Positions 1 through 10,747 of a stretch of 64,000 bases of DNA are shown piece after piece. The notes under the pieces were generated by a model, which had not been told where the DNA came from, did not search any database, and was given only the letters and a program-made list of their open reading frames with translations. The stretch spans positions 147,597,084 through 147,661,083 of the forward strand of contig NC_134101.1 of NCBI RefSeq assembly GCF_000715075.1, given 5' to 3'. Both the position numbers and the translations under genes were made by a program. This stretch comes from Nicotiana tabacum (taxonomy: Eukaryota; Streptophyta; Magnoliopsida; Solanales; Solanaceae). How positions within the stretch are numbered: position 1 is the stretch's first letter; each line of letters starts with the position of its first letter.

Positions 1-1075
1 GGAACCGTAATGTTGGGAAAAGGCAACTAGGGAATGGAGGCCCTATGTCTAAAAACCTCAACTCAGGGATTGGAGCCCTAATGTTGACAAAAAGACGACT
101 AGGGAATGGAGGCCTTATGTCTAAAAATCTCAACTCAGGGATTGGAGCCCTAATGTTAGTAAAAAGGAAACTAGGGAATGGAGTCCCTATGTCTAAAATC
201 CTCAATTCAGGGATTGGAGCCCTAATGTTGGCAAAAAGGCAACTAGGGAATGGAGGCCCTATGTCTAAAAATCTCAACTCAGGGATTGGAGCCCTACTGT
301 TGGCAAAAAAACGACTAGGGAATGGAGGCCCTATGTCTACAAATCTCAACTCAGGGATTGGAGCCCTAATGTTGGCAAAAGGCGACTAGGGAATGGAGGC
401 CCTATGTCTAAAAATCTCAACTTAGGGATTGGAGCCCTAATGTTGGCAAAACAAAATGGCGACTATGGAATGGAGGCCCTATGTCTAAAAACCTCAACTC
501 AGGGATTAGAGCCCTAATGTTGGCACTATGTCTAAAAATCTCAACTTAGGGATTGGAGCCCTAATGTTGGCAAAAAGGAGACCAGGGAATGGAGGCCCTA
601 TGTCTAAAAATCTCAACTCAAAGATTGGAGCCCTAATGTTGGCAAAAAGGCGACTGGGGAATGGAGGCCCTATGTCTAAAATCTCAGTTAAGGAATTGGG
701 GCCCTAATGTTGGCAAAAAGGCGACTAGGGAATGGAGGCCCTATGTCTAAAAACCTCAACTTAGAGATTGGAGCCCTAATATTGGTAAAAGGCGACTAGG
801 GAATGGAGGCCCTATGTCTAAAAACATCAACATAGGGATTGGAGCCCTAAAGTTGGCAAAATGCGACTAGGAAATGGAGGCCTTATGTCTAAAAATCTCA
901 ACTTAGGGATTGGGGCCCTAATGTTGGCAAAAAGGCTACTAGGGAATGGAGGTCGTATGTCTAAATCTCAACTCAGGGATTGAAGCCCTAATATTGGCAA
1001 AAAGGCGACTAGGGAATGGAGGCCCTATGTCTAAAAATCTCAACTCAGGGATTGGAGCCCTAATGTTGGAAAAAA
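1..1075. repeat. 72-bp tandem repeat array (about 15 copies)
   Basis: The unit runs from one ATGTCTAAAAA to the next, and the first two are 72 bases apart (45 and 117). Each unit carries GGGAATGGAGGCCCTATG and GGATTGGAGCCCTAATG, two versions of one half-unit, so it may itself be an old duplication. Copies differ by substitutions and small indels, and one near 525 is shortened. The array runs off the left window edge. Because 72 is divisible by three, the first copies read as a 24-residue repeat peptide, which I take to be accidental. Arrays like this are known from the 3' UTRs of Ogre/Tat elements, which fits element A. Confidence 0.93.
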
Positions 1076-1480
1076 AGGTAAAAGATTGATATTGGGGGCT
1101 TCTAAACTACCTTTTTTTTACTTTCTTCTTATCTATTTTCTTTCAGTTCAATTCATTTTTAATAAAAAAAATGCAGGAAAGAATTTGGAGGAGACTTCCT
1201 TTTTGGGCTGATTATTGTTGCAAAGCTGTTTCTAGCACTTGCACATTTCTTTTTCCTTTTTGGCTGCACCTGCTTCTTGCACGGTTGTTTTGGATTGCAC
1301 CTGTTTCAATTTTTCAAACAAAGAACAATTGTTAGTTTGAAACGGTGGTTGGTTTTGTGGCCTTGATTGTTTTGATCACTTGATCTCGGCCCTTTCACCT
1401 GAAAGTGGTTGCTTCCTGAATACCGATTGCCTTTCTGACTCTGGAGAAACTCTGGCTTTTTTAGACTTTGTCATGATGAT
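1076..1480. other. Element A interior, no gene recognised
   Basis: AT-rich sequence between the 72-bp array and the next degenerate repeat block. Short overlapping ORFs on both strands at 1376-1649 are low-complexity (Lys-rich or Phe-rich) and I see no coding signal. Confidence 0.6.
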
Positions 1481-1850
1481 TGGTTGGTGGAACTCAACCT
1501 TTTCGACTTTATCTTGCCTTCGTAGGCCTTTCCCTTTTGATTTTTTTTTCTTTTTTTTATATTCTTTTTTTTTCATCATTATTTTTTCTTTTCTTTTCTT
1601 TGGAGCGTTGGGGAACTTTCGGCTCCTCAAACATTGCTGCAATGGCTAGTTGCGTGGGACTTAACCTTTTCAATATTTATTTCGCCTTCGTAGGCCTTTC
1701 TTTTCTGGATTCTTTCTCCCAACTTCAAATTTTGAGCATTTGGGGTACCTTGGCTTTTCAACTCTTTGCCAAGACGGTTAGCCATGTGGGACTCAACCTT
1801 TTTAACTTCATTTGCCTTTATAGGCACTCTATTTGATTTTCTCTTTCCAA
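1481..1850. repeat. Degenerate tandem repeat, three copies
   Basis: A block containing GACT(C/T)AACCTTTT, then a pyrimidine-rich stretch, then TTCGTAGGCCTTTC (or a variant) recurs at about 1490, 1657 and 1788, a spacing of 131-167 bases. It lies in element A between the 72-bp array and the gag remnant. Confidence 0.65.
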
Positions 1851-2274
1851 GAGTTTTGATTTCGAAGCATCGGCCGCCATGGCTAGTTGGGGTCGACTTG
1901 ATGCCCGAGACGAGGCTAGATGCCTTTTTGCACATTAGCTCATGCCAAATGAGAACTCTATAAATCGGTCTTACCATCCTTTCTTTGTCTTAGTTTCGGA
2001 ACAGTATTAAACCGAAAGGGATTCAAAGAAAACAAACAATGGAATGGAGAATGAGTTTAAAATAAGAAGTGTCTCTTTCGGGGAAAGGAAAAAAGGACTT
2101 ACCTGAAGTACATGCGGACTTCAATAAACATGACATGCCTCTTGGACTGGATGTCTAATCTATGTAAATTGTCCGACTCAGAAATTCATCACAACTTTTG
2201 CCTCAAAATCGAGAAACCTTGCCAGGACTCTGTCGGTGCTGATGGCTGTGAGGATCCTCTTTTCGATCAGGGGC

Positions 2275-2465
2275 GCCCTTTGCGGGTTTTCACGAGCTGA
2301 ACTCTCTCATTTCTCTTCTCGCCTTATAGTGCTCTTTACGAGTTTTCACTAACGAGACTCTCTCATTTTTCATTTCTCTGCTTACCATCGCCTCATGGTG
2401 CCCGTGTGGGTTTTCACCAATAAGACTCTCTCATTTTATTTCTCTTATTTTTATTGCACCGGATC
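2275..2465. repeat. Tandem repeat of about 60-67 bp, three copies
   Basis: The unit starts with (G/A)(G/A)GTTTTCAC and continues with GACTCTCTCATTT and a T-rich tail. Copies begin near 2283, 2340 and 2408. Between 1850 and 2275, and again from 2465 to 2640, I see no recognisable feature. Confidence 0.7.
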
Positions 2466-2654
2466 CAAGTAGCCATATTCTTTGATCCTTGAACATTCTC
2501 ACCGATTGATCGGAAGGACTTGAAAGGATTTGGGTAAAAATGATTTGGATCGAATTACAACTTTGGAACCATTCATGCGGGATCATCGCCAGACCATTAC
2601 AACATCTGCCCCAATTTTACTTTTGGGGGAATTTGAATTTTTATTTTGGTCCCT

Positions 2655-2712
2655 AGAGAGAGGCTGCCTACGTATCCTTTCGGAATCAAGTCGAACGTAG
2701 TTCAGAAAACTT
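2655..2712 (-). other. Ogre/Tat conserved motif, copy 1
   Basis: Plus-sense GGCTGCCTACGTATCCTTTC followed by GGAATCAAG and CGTAGTTCAG. The CTACG and CGTAG ends are complementary and could close a stem. The same arrangement recurs at 4420, 5265 and 14762. In element B it lies just beyond the integrase stop. Confidence 0.75.
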
Positions 2713-3480
2713 TATATTTTATTTTGTTTTATGTTTTGTTTTTGTTTTATTTTCTCTTTCTTTTTCTTTCCTTTTCTTCTCTTTTTTTTTCTTCTTTTCT
2801 CTTTTTTTTCATTTTCCTTTTCTTTTCTTCCTTTTTTTGTATTTGTCTTTTTCTTTTTCTTTTTTTTTCCATTTCATTTTTTCAATAACACTTTCAGGTT
2901 CCAAAGAGGGTAATCAAAGAAAAGGGAACCGACTTAAAGGGTTTGCAAAGGGTTGATAGTATTTGGGTAGCGAGAATGAAAGCCTTCATCATCCTAACCG
3001 GAGAATATTAGTATTATATGGAGGATCCAACATAGTACCTCTTGACTTCATCTACATTGACAGTTATTTTAGGGACATTTCCTTCGATGTGTCCCAAGTA
3101 CAACGCACTCATTTGGCAGTAATCTTGTTGCAACGTATGGACCTTTCCAATCCGGGAACTAATTTTCCTTCCGTTGTTTCAACTCTTTGTTTTATTTCCT
3201 TAAACTTTATCTTCATTGCGATCTAATCCTTGATTCATTATTTCGAGGTCTGACAACTTTCAGGATTTGGGCATGAAGTTTGCAAGCATGTCATATTATT
3301 AAAATCTGCATTTAACAGAACTAAAAAGAGAATAAGAAAAGTGACAAGATTAAGAATAGAGATATTCCTGGACAAATGAAATATTTAATTTTTGTTTTTT
3401 TGATTTGATTTTTTTGAATTTTGAAGATAGAAGGGTTTACAACAGAAAGTCAGACAATAAAGTAAAACATCTGGATCACA
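2713..3480. other. T-rich tract and uncharacterised element A interior
   Basis: Positions 2713-2890 are almost pure T with interspersed C (an A-rich tract on the element's sense strand). Positions 2890-3480 are mixed sequence without a convincing ORF. Poly-Phe ORFs here are artefacts of composition. Confidence 0.6.
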
Positions 3481-3489
3481 CCCCGAGAT

Positions 3490-4060
3490 AATCCGGATCA
3501 AATTCCTCTATTTCGGCAATGGCTGCAATAGCCTTTAGTGCCGGATCAAATTCCTCATCTTCACAAATCATTCTGACTGTTCGCCCGTTGTTGTGCAGGC
3601 AACATATTGTTCATTACATCAGGAGCTTCTTCATCCCGAAAAACGATTCTTTCAGCTTCAATAAAATCTTCAACCGCCCTTTTGAGGGTCCAACAATCCT
3701 CTGTACTATGTCTCACTGCTCCAGAGTGGTATTCACATCTAGCGTCAGCTCAGTGCGAGGGGGACTCGGGGTTTGGCCGGTTTGGGGCCACCAGCTGCAG
3801 CAGACCTCGCCTGACTAGCTTTTGGAACAAACCCGAGTATGATTCACCAATAGGGGTGAACTGATTCCTTTTGAAAGGCTCTCTTGGGCGAGGATTGTAT
3901 TGAGAATATTTCATTTGGGATTATATGAAGCTTGGTAAGGATAGGCATTTCTGGGAGGTAGAGCTTAGTTTTGTGTATAATGTTGTGGCCGCGTGCAAGG
4001 TTGCGCGTATACCAGCAAAACCAACCACCTGAACAGAACCTGGCTAATTTGCTCACACCA
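3490..4060 (-). pseudogene. Degenerate Ogre/Tat gag C-terminal segment (element A)
   Basis: Read on the minus strand, 3600-3720 encodes a segment including LKRAVEDFIEAERIVF, then EEAPDVMNNMLPAH. This matches in order and spacing the segment of element B's gag reading LKDKIQTLIDNKIIV then EPTPNVRNNPLPDH (20150-20240). Upstream on that strand, 3780-3870 in another frame reads FTPIGESYSGLFQKLV, resembling the part of Tat gag that precedes this motif. The frames are interrupted by shifts and stops and no start codon can be assigned. No protease or pol coding is seen to the left, so this is an isolated gag relic. The protein would have formed the capsid particle of the retrotransposon. Confidence 0.72.
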
Positions 4061-4419
4061 CAACCTTGTTAGTTTGAGACATTTTAACATATAGGAAATC
4101 ACATGTTGGGATGCAATGCACCTAACAGTTAAATGCTTCTACCGTGTGTTTGAACGGTTGCATGTTTCATCCTGGCCTTAACTAACTCTTTCAGTATGTA
4201 CCTATTTTCTTTTATTTCTGCCTCTCTTTGAACACTCTTGATTTTTCATCTCGTTTTTGGCGTTCTTTTATTTTTGGCACTCTCTTTTTCTCTTTTGTTT
4301 GTCACTCTTTATTTCTTGTCGCTCCTTTTTTTTCGCTATTTTCTTTCTTTTTCACTCAAATTTCTCTTTTCTCTCTTTTTATCAGTTTATTTTTCACTCA
4401 ATTATTTTATAGCTATGAT
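4061..4419. other. Element A interior, T-rich, no gene
   Basis: Positions 4200-4400 are T-rich with TTTCACTC and TTTCTCTT runs. The hydrophobic ORFs here follow from composition. Confidence 0.55.
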
Positions 4420-4480
4420 CGAATCCGATGGGGATTGTCTACGTATCATGACACCGCATGAATCAGATCTTGCGTAGTTC
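4420..4480 (-). other. Ogre/Tat conserved motif, copy 2
   Basis: Plus-sense GGGATTGTCTACGTATCATG, then GAATCAGATC and GCGTAGTTCG. Same order of blocks as the copies at 2655, 5265 and 14762. Confidence 0.75.
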
Positions 4481-5264
4481 GAAAAGATTGAAAATGGAGT
4501 AAATAAGCCAACTCTTTTTTTGGTTACTTTTGTAAACTCAAACCATGAAAGCTTTAAGAAAAAGAAAAGACATATTTTTTTTTGAATTTTTTTTTTGTTT
4601 TTCTTCTTTTTTTTTTGCAATTTTTGAAAGAAATGCTTTAAAAGAAAAAAGGAAATATTTTTTTTTGGATTTTTTATTTTGATTTTTCTTTTATTTTTAA
4701 AAGAAAGACTTCTAAAAATTCCTTTTCTTTTGATTAGAACTTTGGGAATTTCAAAAGTAAAAGGAAAATATTTTTGTTTGAATTTTCATTTGTTTTTCTC
4801 TTTTTCTAAAGAAGAAAGAAAAATATTTTTTTTGGATTTTGGATGTTGCCTCTTAATTTCGAAAGAGAGACTTTTAAGAAAACGTTTTGAATTTACGAGT
4901 TTTTTTATTTATTTACAAAAAGTACTTCTAAAGAAAAGCAAAATATTTTTGGACTTGAATTTTAATTTTTTTTTCCACATTTACGAATGAAATACTTTTA
5001 AAGAAGGAAAAGAATATTTTTATTTTTTTTATTTTTTGGAAAAATACTTCAAAACAAAGAAAACTCGTATGCAATACTCTAGAAAGAAGGAAACTACTTT
5101 TTTTGAATTTTAAAAACTTCCCTTTTTTTTTGAATTTTTTAAGGAAAGATTTCTAAAGGAAAATATTTTTGGATTTTTTGAAAATTGGGGTCTCAAAGAA
5201 AGACTTTTCTAAAAAAAAAGGAAGTGAAGGACAATATTTTTTGGATTTTTGAAAATTGTGGCCG
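4481..5264. repeat. Irregular T-rich/AAAGAAA low-complexity tract
   Basis: Alternating runs of T (often TTTTTTTTGAATTTT) and short purine blocks (AAAGAAAGAC, AAGGAAAATA) recur roughly every 60-100 bases without an exact period. This looks like slippage-driven expansion. Confidence 0.7.
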
Positions 5265-5325
5265 GAATCGATGAGGTTTGCCTACGTATCTCACATCCAG
5301 TGAGAATCAGACCCGCGTAGTTCGG
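5265..5325 (-). other. Ogre/Tat conserved motif, copy 3
   Basis: Plus-sense GAGGTTTGCCTACGTATCTC, then GTGAGAATCAGACC and GCGTAGTTCGG. Again CTACG and CGTAG bracket a GAATCAGAC block. Confidence 0.75.
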
Positions 5326-6055
5326 TCAGTTTTGATGGAACAAGGGAAACATGGATCTTGAAATTTTAGCTCATTTAGAAATGACTTTTCCTTTTCAGAA
5401 TTTCGGCAGAGTTTCAAAATTTTCTAAATACCTAACTCTCACTTTTTTTTTGATTTCTTTTTCACTTTTTTTTATTTTCTTTACCTATTCTAGAAGCCGG
5501 TCAACATGCAAGCTGAAACAAACAGATGCGCAGGCAGCACATAAGATGCATCAGGATGGTCTTTTTAATTTGGGTACACCTGTCCTAGATGGACCCAACC
5601 CCTATGTTGACCCCCAAAGTCAAATGCACGTGATGCAAACAAACGTACCTACTAGGGATCCGGCATGAGGCTTTGTTATACTAGGTTTAAAAATCTGGGT
5701 GTATTATTCTAGACCTGGCTTACCTGAGCGGACAACTCGAGCCAGGGGGTGGGGCATCGTACCGGGAATACAGAAGCTTCACCGGCTTTGCAACTTCTCC
5801 GAACCTCGTTCTAAAATTGGATAACACTCTAACAGAAGAGAAGTCACATGAAGTGCACACTCCCCAGATGATTTAGAAGATTCAGAGAGAAGAAGGTTTT
5901 CGTAGAAGTTTATATACAGTTCACACAATATCAAAGCGGTAAAAAGAAGCATTTAGCACATTAGGCTCAACATGGAAAATCAGATAAAACAAGCCAAGTA
6001 TAACAATTATTCTAAGCTCGAATTCTTGAACCCTGAACCGAAGTTCTGGTTTGAA
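5326..6055 (-). other. Element A leader between PBS and interior
   Basis: Untranslated leader on the minus strand. It includes a GAGCGGACAACTCGAG block near 5730, resembling GAGCAGACAACTCAAG in element B's leader near 24113, which supports kinship of A and B. No credible ORF: the 105-residue plus-strand frame at 5351-5668 starts in a T-rich tract and has no family resemblance that I recognise. Confidence 0.6.
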
Positions 6056-6073
6056 TCCCCAGCAGAGTCGCCA
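6056..6073 (-). other. Primer binding site, tRNA-Arg type (element A)
   Basis: The minus strand reads TGGCGACTCTGCTGGGGA, complementary to the 3' end plus CCA of a plant tRNA-Arg, 4 bases from the LTR end at 6078. tRNA-Arg priming is characteristic of Ogre-type Tat elements. Confidence 0.88.
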
Positions 6074-6077
6074 GAGC

Positions 6078-8324
6078 TGTCACACCTCCTTTTTACACAC
6101 CCGAGGGGGTATATAAGGGAGTTTTTCCAATTTAAGTGACATTATTCGAAATAGGATTATTTAATCATTTCAGAGTCGCCACTTGGGATAGTTTATTTGG
6201 TGTCCCAAGTCACCGGTTCATTTTAAAATTCCAAATCGAGGACAATTCAACTTTCCTTTTGAAGTATGCGAACCAAAAATTCTGAATAAGGAATCTGTTA
6301 ACCCGAGGGAAGGTGTTAGGCACCCCCGGATTTCGTGGTTCTAGCACGGTTGCTTAAATTATCGTAATTGGACTATTATCTAATTTTAATACATGTTTTA
6401 GCCTATGGTATATTTTAACTTATTAAACAGCTTTTAATTAATTTTAGGAAGATTCAACGTTATCTATAACACGTCTCTGAACCACGCCACATGAAATGCA
6501 CCCGCGATACACGACACATTTTATTTAACACTGTTGAGAATTGGATTTGGGTCACATGAAATGCACACCCGAGTTTAGGAAATTAATTTTTAAAATAATG
6601 CGCCTAAAGCAACTACGTACTTTTAACTTTGCGAGGGCCATGGAAAATTTAACTAAATGGCACACCTCGATTTCTAAGGATTAAAATTAATTAAGTGAGG
6701 GCCATGAGTTTTGGGATTTTATTTGGCATGTCACACCTCGATTTATTTCAAAAGGTTACAAATACAAAAAAACAATCATACGAAAGCAAACCTCAAGCTA
6801 GCAATCCAGATACAAAGTTTGTGCATCAAAGAGATTGCTTCCATAAATAAAAGGAAACATTGCATACAATGTATCTAACTTTAACTTAATGTTAAAAACA
6901 AAATTTGGAAACTGAAGCACATTTAACACAGTAAATCAAGGAGATACTAGGCAAATAATTGACACTGCTGACTAATACAAGTGATCCATATCATCTGCAA
7001 TGTAGACAAATATAAGACAGTACAAAGTCTCACATTAAGAAAATGTTGCACAGTGAATTCGGTAGATTTAGGCCCAAATGTGTAATCAAAAGTATATCCT
7101 CATTCCATTTGCAAAAATTGTTCTTGCTAAGTTCTTCTAGTGTTGCAATATGAATATGTACATTGCTCAAAATTTCAAGCCAAAAGACAAGAATCTCGTG
7201 AGTAGACAGAACTGGTGACTAAACTTGCATTAAATAACAAATAGTATCTGATTCACCTTAATCGCGAAATTAGAATGAATAAGTAACAGATGTTTTAAAT
7301 TCAACATCTTGGCAGCAATTATCACATTACAAAGTGTGTTTGACAAATTTTAGCTCACTACAAAATGAAACAACTCTTAAACAATAAAAAACAAATAACT
7401 GGTTGAACAAAGAACTCAAGTAAACAGACTAGATGCAGGGGCGAAATCGATCGAAGCTCAGCAGTTCCCGAAATAGTAAAATCAGCGGAATCGAAGAGAG
7501 AATTGAGTTTAAATCAAACTCCAGCTTCGAAACAAGTTCTACAACTCCACCAAGCTCTGAAATCCCCAGAAAATACGAGAGAAGACAAGGATTTGAAACT
7601 GAAAATCAACTTTGCAATTTTTGAATTTTAGCTCTAAACTTTGCAATTCCCACTTGTTGCTAGAGGCCTCAGCATGTGTAAGAGTAGATGAAGAACCATG
7701 GGGGGCAGGATGGCTGGCCGGATTTTGCCTTGGATCGCCAGAGATGCACAAAAACGAGAGATTGTCCCTGTTCTCTGTTGAGAAAAATGAAAAGGGGGAG
7801 GACCCTTTAAGAGAGGGAACGATGCTAGCTCTTTTCTAGAGGAAGATCTGATAATTTCTCTAATGAACTTATTTCAGGGTGGAAGATGTCGATTTTGGAG
7901 AAAGAGGTGGAGTGAGTTGCTGCACCCTTCTTCTTTTCTAAGGGTCGGGAATCTGATGATATGATCTAGGTTATTAGGTTTTAAATGAGGGGATCCGGGT
8001 CGGGTATGTTAGTTTGGACTGGCAGGTCAGGCAGGTTTTTTTGAGCTTTGAGTGGTTTGGGCCAGATTTTGGGTATAAGAACAAAACAAATTTGAATTAA
8101 TACCCCATCTTTCAAATTCTCTTCTTATTTTCCTTTTTTCTTTGTTTTTCTTTTTCTTTTCTTTAAAATTAAAATCCTAGATTATCTAAAAATGTGAGAT
8201 TAAACTAATTAAATAATTATAAAAATTATAAAATCTACTTAATCCTAAATTAAAAGAGAAAAAATCAATAAGAGGAAAAAGGGTAACAATGAGCTATTTT
8301 TGTGATTTTTATTTTTATAAAACA
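6078..8324 (-). repeat. 5' LTR of element A
   Basis: In plus sense it starts TGTCACACCTCC next to the PBS. It then carries GAGTCGCCACTTGG and GGAAGGTGTTAGGCACCCCC, which have counterparts at the same position in element B's LTR (GAGTCGCCACCTAA at 24640, GGAAGGTATTAGGCACCCCT at 24742). The right end is placed at ATAAAACA (8324) because element B's LTR homology begins just after it; that gives a TG...CA LTR of about 2.25 kb. The second LTR is outside the window. Short ORFs at 7433-7839 lie inside it and are not supported. Confidence 0.68.
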
Positions 8325-9391
8325 AGTAACTAGACAAGTATAGGCTCAAATAGTAGGGGATTTAAGTTTAAACACATAAGAGAAAAAACAATTATTAAAA
8401 GGCGAATTTTGAAAAGAAGTTGCATTTTTACAAATATTTGAAAAGATGAAAAAAAAAGGGGTCCTAGGTTTATTTGTAATATGGATCACATCAATGCGAT
8501 ACCCGATATGACACTCCTCAGAAGAGGGGATACACGTGGTATTAGCGCACCGGTCATCATATCCATATCTACCCTGCCCACCCCATTAAGGTATTTAAAG
8601 TGCGGATTGGTCTTGACCACTATTGCATGCTATTACCCATCCCATTTCTATCAGTCCCGGAGGAACTTAGGATTACTTTTCCTAAAGGAGAAGGATATTA
8701 GGTTGACTTTTAGGTTTCAAAAGGTAAAAAGGCTAAGGCGACATGCAAAACACATAGGACTGCACATTAGGGGAAACATGTAAACAAATAAGAGGCTCAT
8801 GTATACCTCCTCAAGCAAAGCACATAAATAGCATGACTTAAAACACAATCAGGGTCTGAATTTTAAGATACTAAGGCAAGGGAAGTTTTAATTGTTGGGG
8901 TAGACCAGTTTATTACCTAACTCAGATAAGAAGTCAGAATCAGGCCTGCCTGCTAGTTGTAGCAATTACTGATTAACAGAGGCGGGTTCAGTTTTTATTG
9001 TCGTTATCACCTAAGTCTTGCCTAAGTGTTTGGGTGAGATCCTATGAACATGATATCTATTACTGGTTCAGAATGTAGCAAAGCAGTAACAGTTCTACAA
9101 CAGACGATTTGAGATTCTATAGACATGCTTTCTAAACTGCGTTAAATAAAGGAGTAAGTCTGTTCAAAACTAATTCAGAACAATACGAGTTAGGTTGATT
9201 TTAAACTAGACTAGTTTCAGATCCTGTAGGCAGGATATCTATTATTACTGATTTTAACTCCTATAGACATGATTTCTAGTCGAACATGAAATGAAGCAGG
9301 CAACATTTACTTGAAATTCCTATAGGCATGATTTCTATAAAAGTATTGATTTTAATCTATTGGACATGATGTTGGATTATAACCACTTAGA

Positions 9392-9585
9392 CCCTAAGAA
9401 CATGATGTCTAAGTGTGGTAACAAACATGCAGAATTGAAGACAAACCCTATAGGCATGTTATCTAAATGTAAAGTTAGACATGCAGAATTTAAAACAACT
9501 GATCTTATAGGCATGACATCTAAATGCAGAGTTAAACATGCAAAATTTAAAATAACCGATCTTACAGGCATGACATCTACCCTTA
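9392..9585. repeat. 57-bp tandem repeat inside the LTR
   Basis: TATAGGCATG or TACAGGCATG occurs at 9449, 9506 and 9563, exactly 57 bases apart, followed by (A/T)TCTAAATG and (C/G)ATGCAGAATTTAAAA. Looser TATAGGCATGATTTCTA blocks extend left to about 9050. Related CCTATAGG blocks appear in element C's LTR at 28630-29200. Confidence 0.85.
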
Positions 9586-10114
9586 AACATGCACAATTAC
9601 CCAGCCCTTTTTACTAGCCAACCCCAATGTTATTACAAATTATTACAAACTGAACAATGAATGACACCAGAAAAGTGTAAAAGACGAAGTTACAATGAAA
9701 GGAAGCCTGATTCTTGACATCCTCTATGAGTTATGGAATAAACCACCTCAAATACCATTTGTTTCAAAGCCTTTCTCAAACTTGAGTGTGTCAAATTTCC
9801 CTAAGGGTCTCAAGGGACCCCGGAGAGTGCTTACACCGAAGTTTGCATAACCAGATAGAGATGAGTGCAGTGTGGAAGGGCCAGCCCTTATGTGTCCAAG
9901 TTCATAGGGAGCTCATATGTCCCAAGACAAGGCTCACACAAGAGGGGTAGAACCTAAGTCTAAGAGTATAGTGGAAGTGCAGGAGTAGAGATTTGTTTAA
10001 AAACTGGGTTGAGAATAGTAAGGGGTAAGGGTAATTTGAAAACAGTAGTAGTAAAGCTAACATTACACAAAATCAACATTTTTTGTACAAAGGGGTCAGA
10101 GGTTTGGGAGTACA

Positions 10115-10325
10115 TTGCAGGGACCATATGACTCTAGGAGAAGTAAGGTTTGGACCTGCATAGCAATAGCTGGTGTTGGCATGCCCATAAACCAGCCAGA
10201 GAACATGACACATAGAGGGGATATGAAGCATATAACCCCAGGGAGGGCAAGGTTTGGGTCATGCACAACAATGTCTAGTGCTGACATGCCATCAAATCGA
10301 CCAAAGAATACAAACACATAGGGGA
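10115..10325. repeat. Two-copy tandem duplication in 3' LTR
   Basis: A unit of about 105 bases starting CATATGACTCTAGGAG, with TTTGG(A/G)(C/T)C(A/T)TGCA and ending in ACACATAGGGG, is present twice. The same pair is present at 25500-25705 in the other LTR. Confidence 0.7.
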
Positions 10326-10632
10326 TATGGGGGTTTGGGACTCATAAGTCATAATAAGTGACTCACAGAGTTCATACATAAGACAAAAAACATCAATTCA
10401 GAAGAGGAAAGGGCAGATTACAGCACGTTTGGTAATGTAACTTGATTAAACACGAGCAGGAAACAAGCAAGAGTGAAGGAAATAGTAAAGAAACATGTTG
10501 TTATTGATGCTGAAGATTAATTAGAACATACCAACGAAGAAGAAAATGTAGAAAGAAAAGTAAGCAAATTCCCACAGCCTAGCCTTGGCTTTCAGCCGGC
10601 TAGACAAGGCAGCAACACAAGTAGTAACAGAG

Positions 10633-10636
<4 letters not shown>

Positions 10637-10671
<35 letters not shown>
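10637..10671. repeat. (GA)n microsatellite in 3' LTR
   Basis: An uninterrupted GA run, read as CT on the element strand, about 65 bases downstream of the TATA box at 10737-10747. A shorter copy is at 26012-26042 in the 5' LTR. Confidence 0.95.
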
Positions 10672-10674
<3 letters not shown>

Positions 10675-10736
10675 TTTAGTGAAGAGTGTGTTCTGAACTC
10701 AAGTGGTTCGTGTCTTTTAAAGAAGAGAAAGAGCAG

Positions 10737-10747
10737 GGTATTTATAG
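10737..10747 (-). promoter_or_regulatory. TATA box in 3' LTR of B
   Basis: The minus strand reads CTATAAATACC. The same sequence at the equivalent place in the 5' LTR (26107-26117) supports it as the LTR promoter. Confidence 0.65.

Larger units (their letters stand above)
1..8324 (-). mobile_element. Element A: Ogre/Tat-like LTR retrotransposon, right part only
   Basis: A tRNA-Arg-type PBS at 6056-6073 lies 4 bases from an LTR starting at 6078, on the minus strand, so the element's 5' end is to the right and its body runs left off the window. The body holds tandem repeats, T-rich tracts, three copies of a CTACGTATC...CGTAG motif and one degenerate gag segment, but no protease, RT or integrase. 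Its right end (plus sense ATAAAACA, 8317-8324) abuts the truncated 3' LTR of element B, which suggests that A inserted into that LTR. A may be a non-autonomous or heavily decayed relative of B. The exact right border is uncertain by some tens of bases. Confidence 0.7.

Noticed and set aside
45..389. 114-residue ORF of 24-residue repeats
   Set aside because: It exists only because the 72-bp unit is divisible by three. It opens mid-array, is closed by an indel, and has no flanking gene signals.
1..1075. Possible CRISPR-like array
   Set aside because: There are no unique spacers between repeats; the units are contiguous, diverged and in a plant retrotransposon context.
2646..2913. Phe-rich hydrophobic ORFs resembling membrane proteins
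   Set aside because: Translation of a T-rich tract; similar artefacts at 4228-4477.
7433..7839. Overlapping ORFs in element A's LTR
   Set aside because: No conserved domain, the two strands overlap, and the location inside an LTR gives no support.
8481..8783. ORF starting MDHINAIP, also at 24935-25165
   Set aside because: It is antisense to the element, differs in length between the two LTRs, and is explained by LTR duplication.
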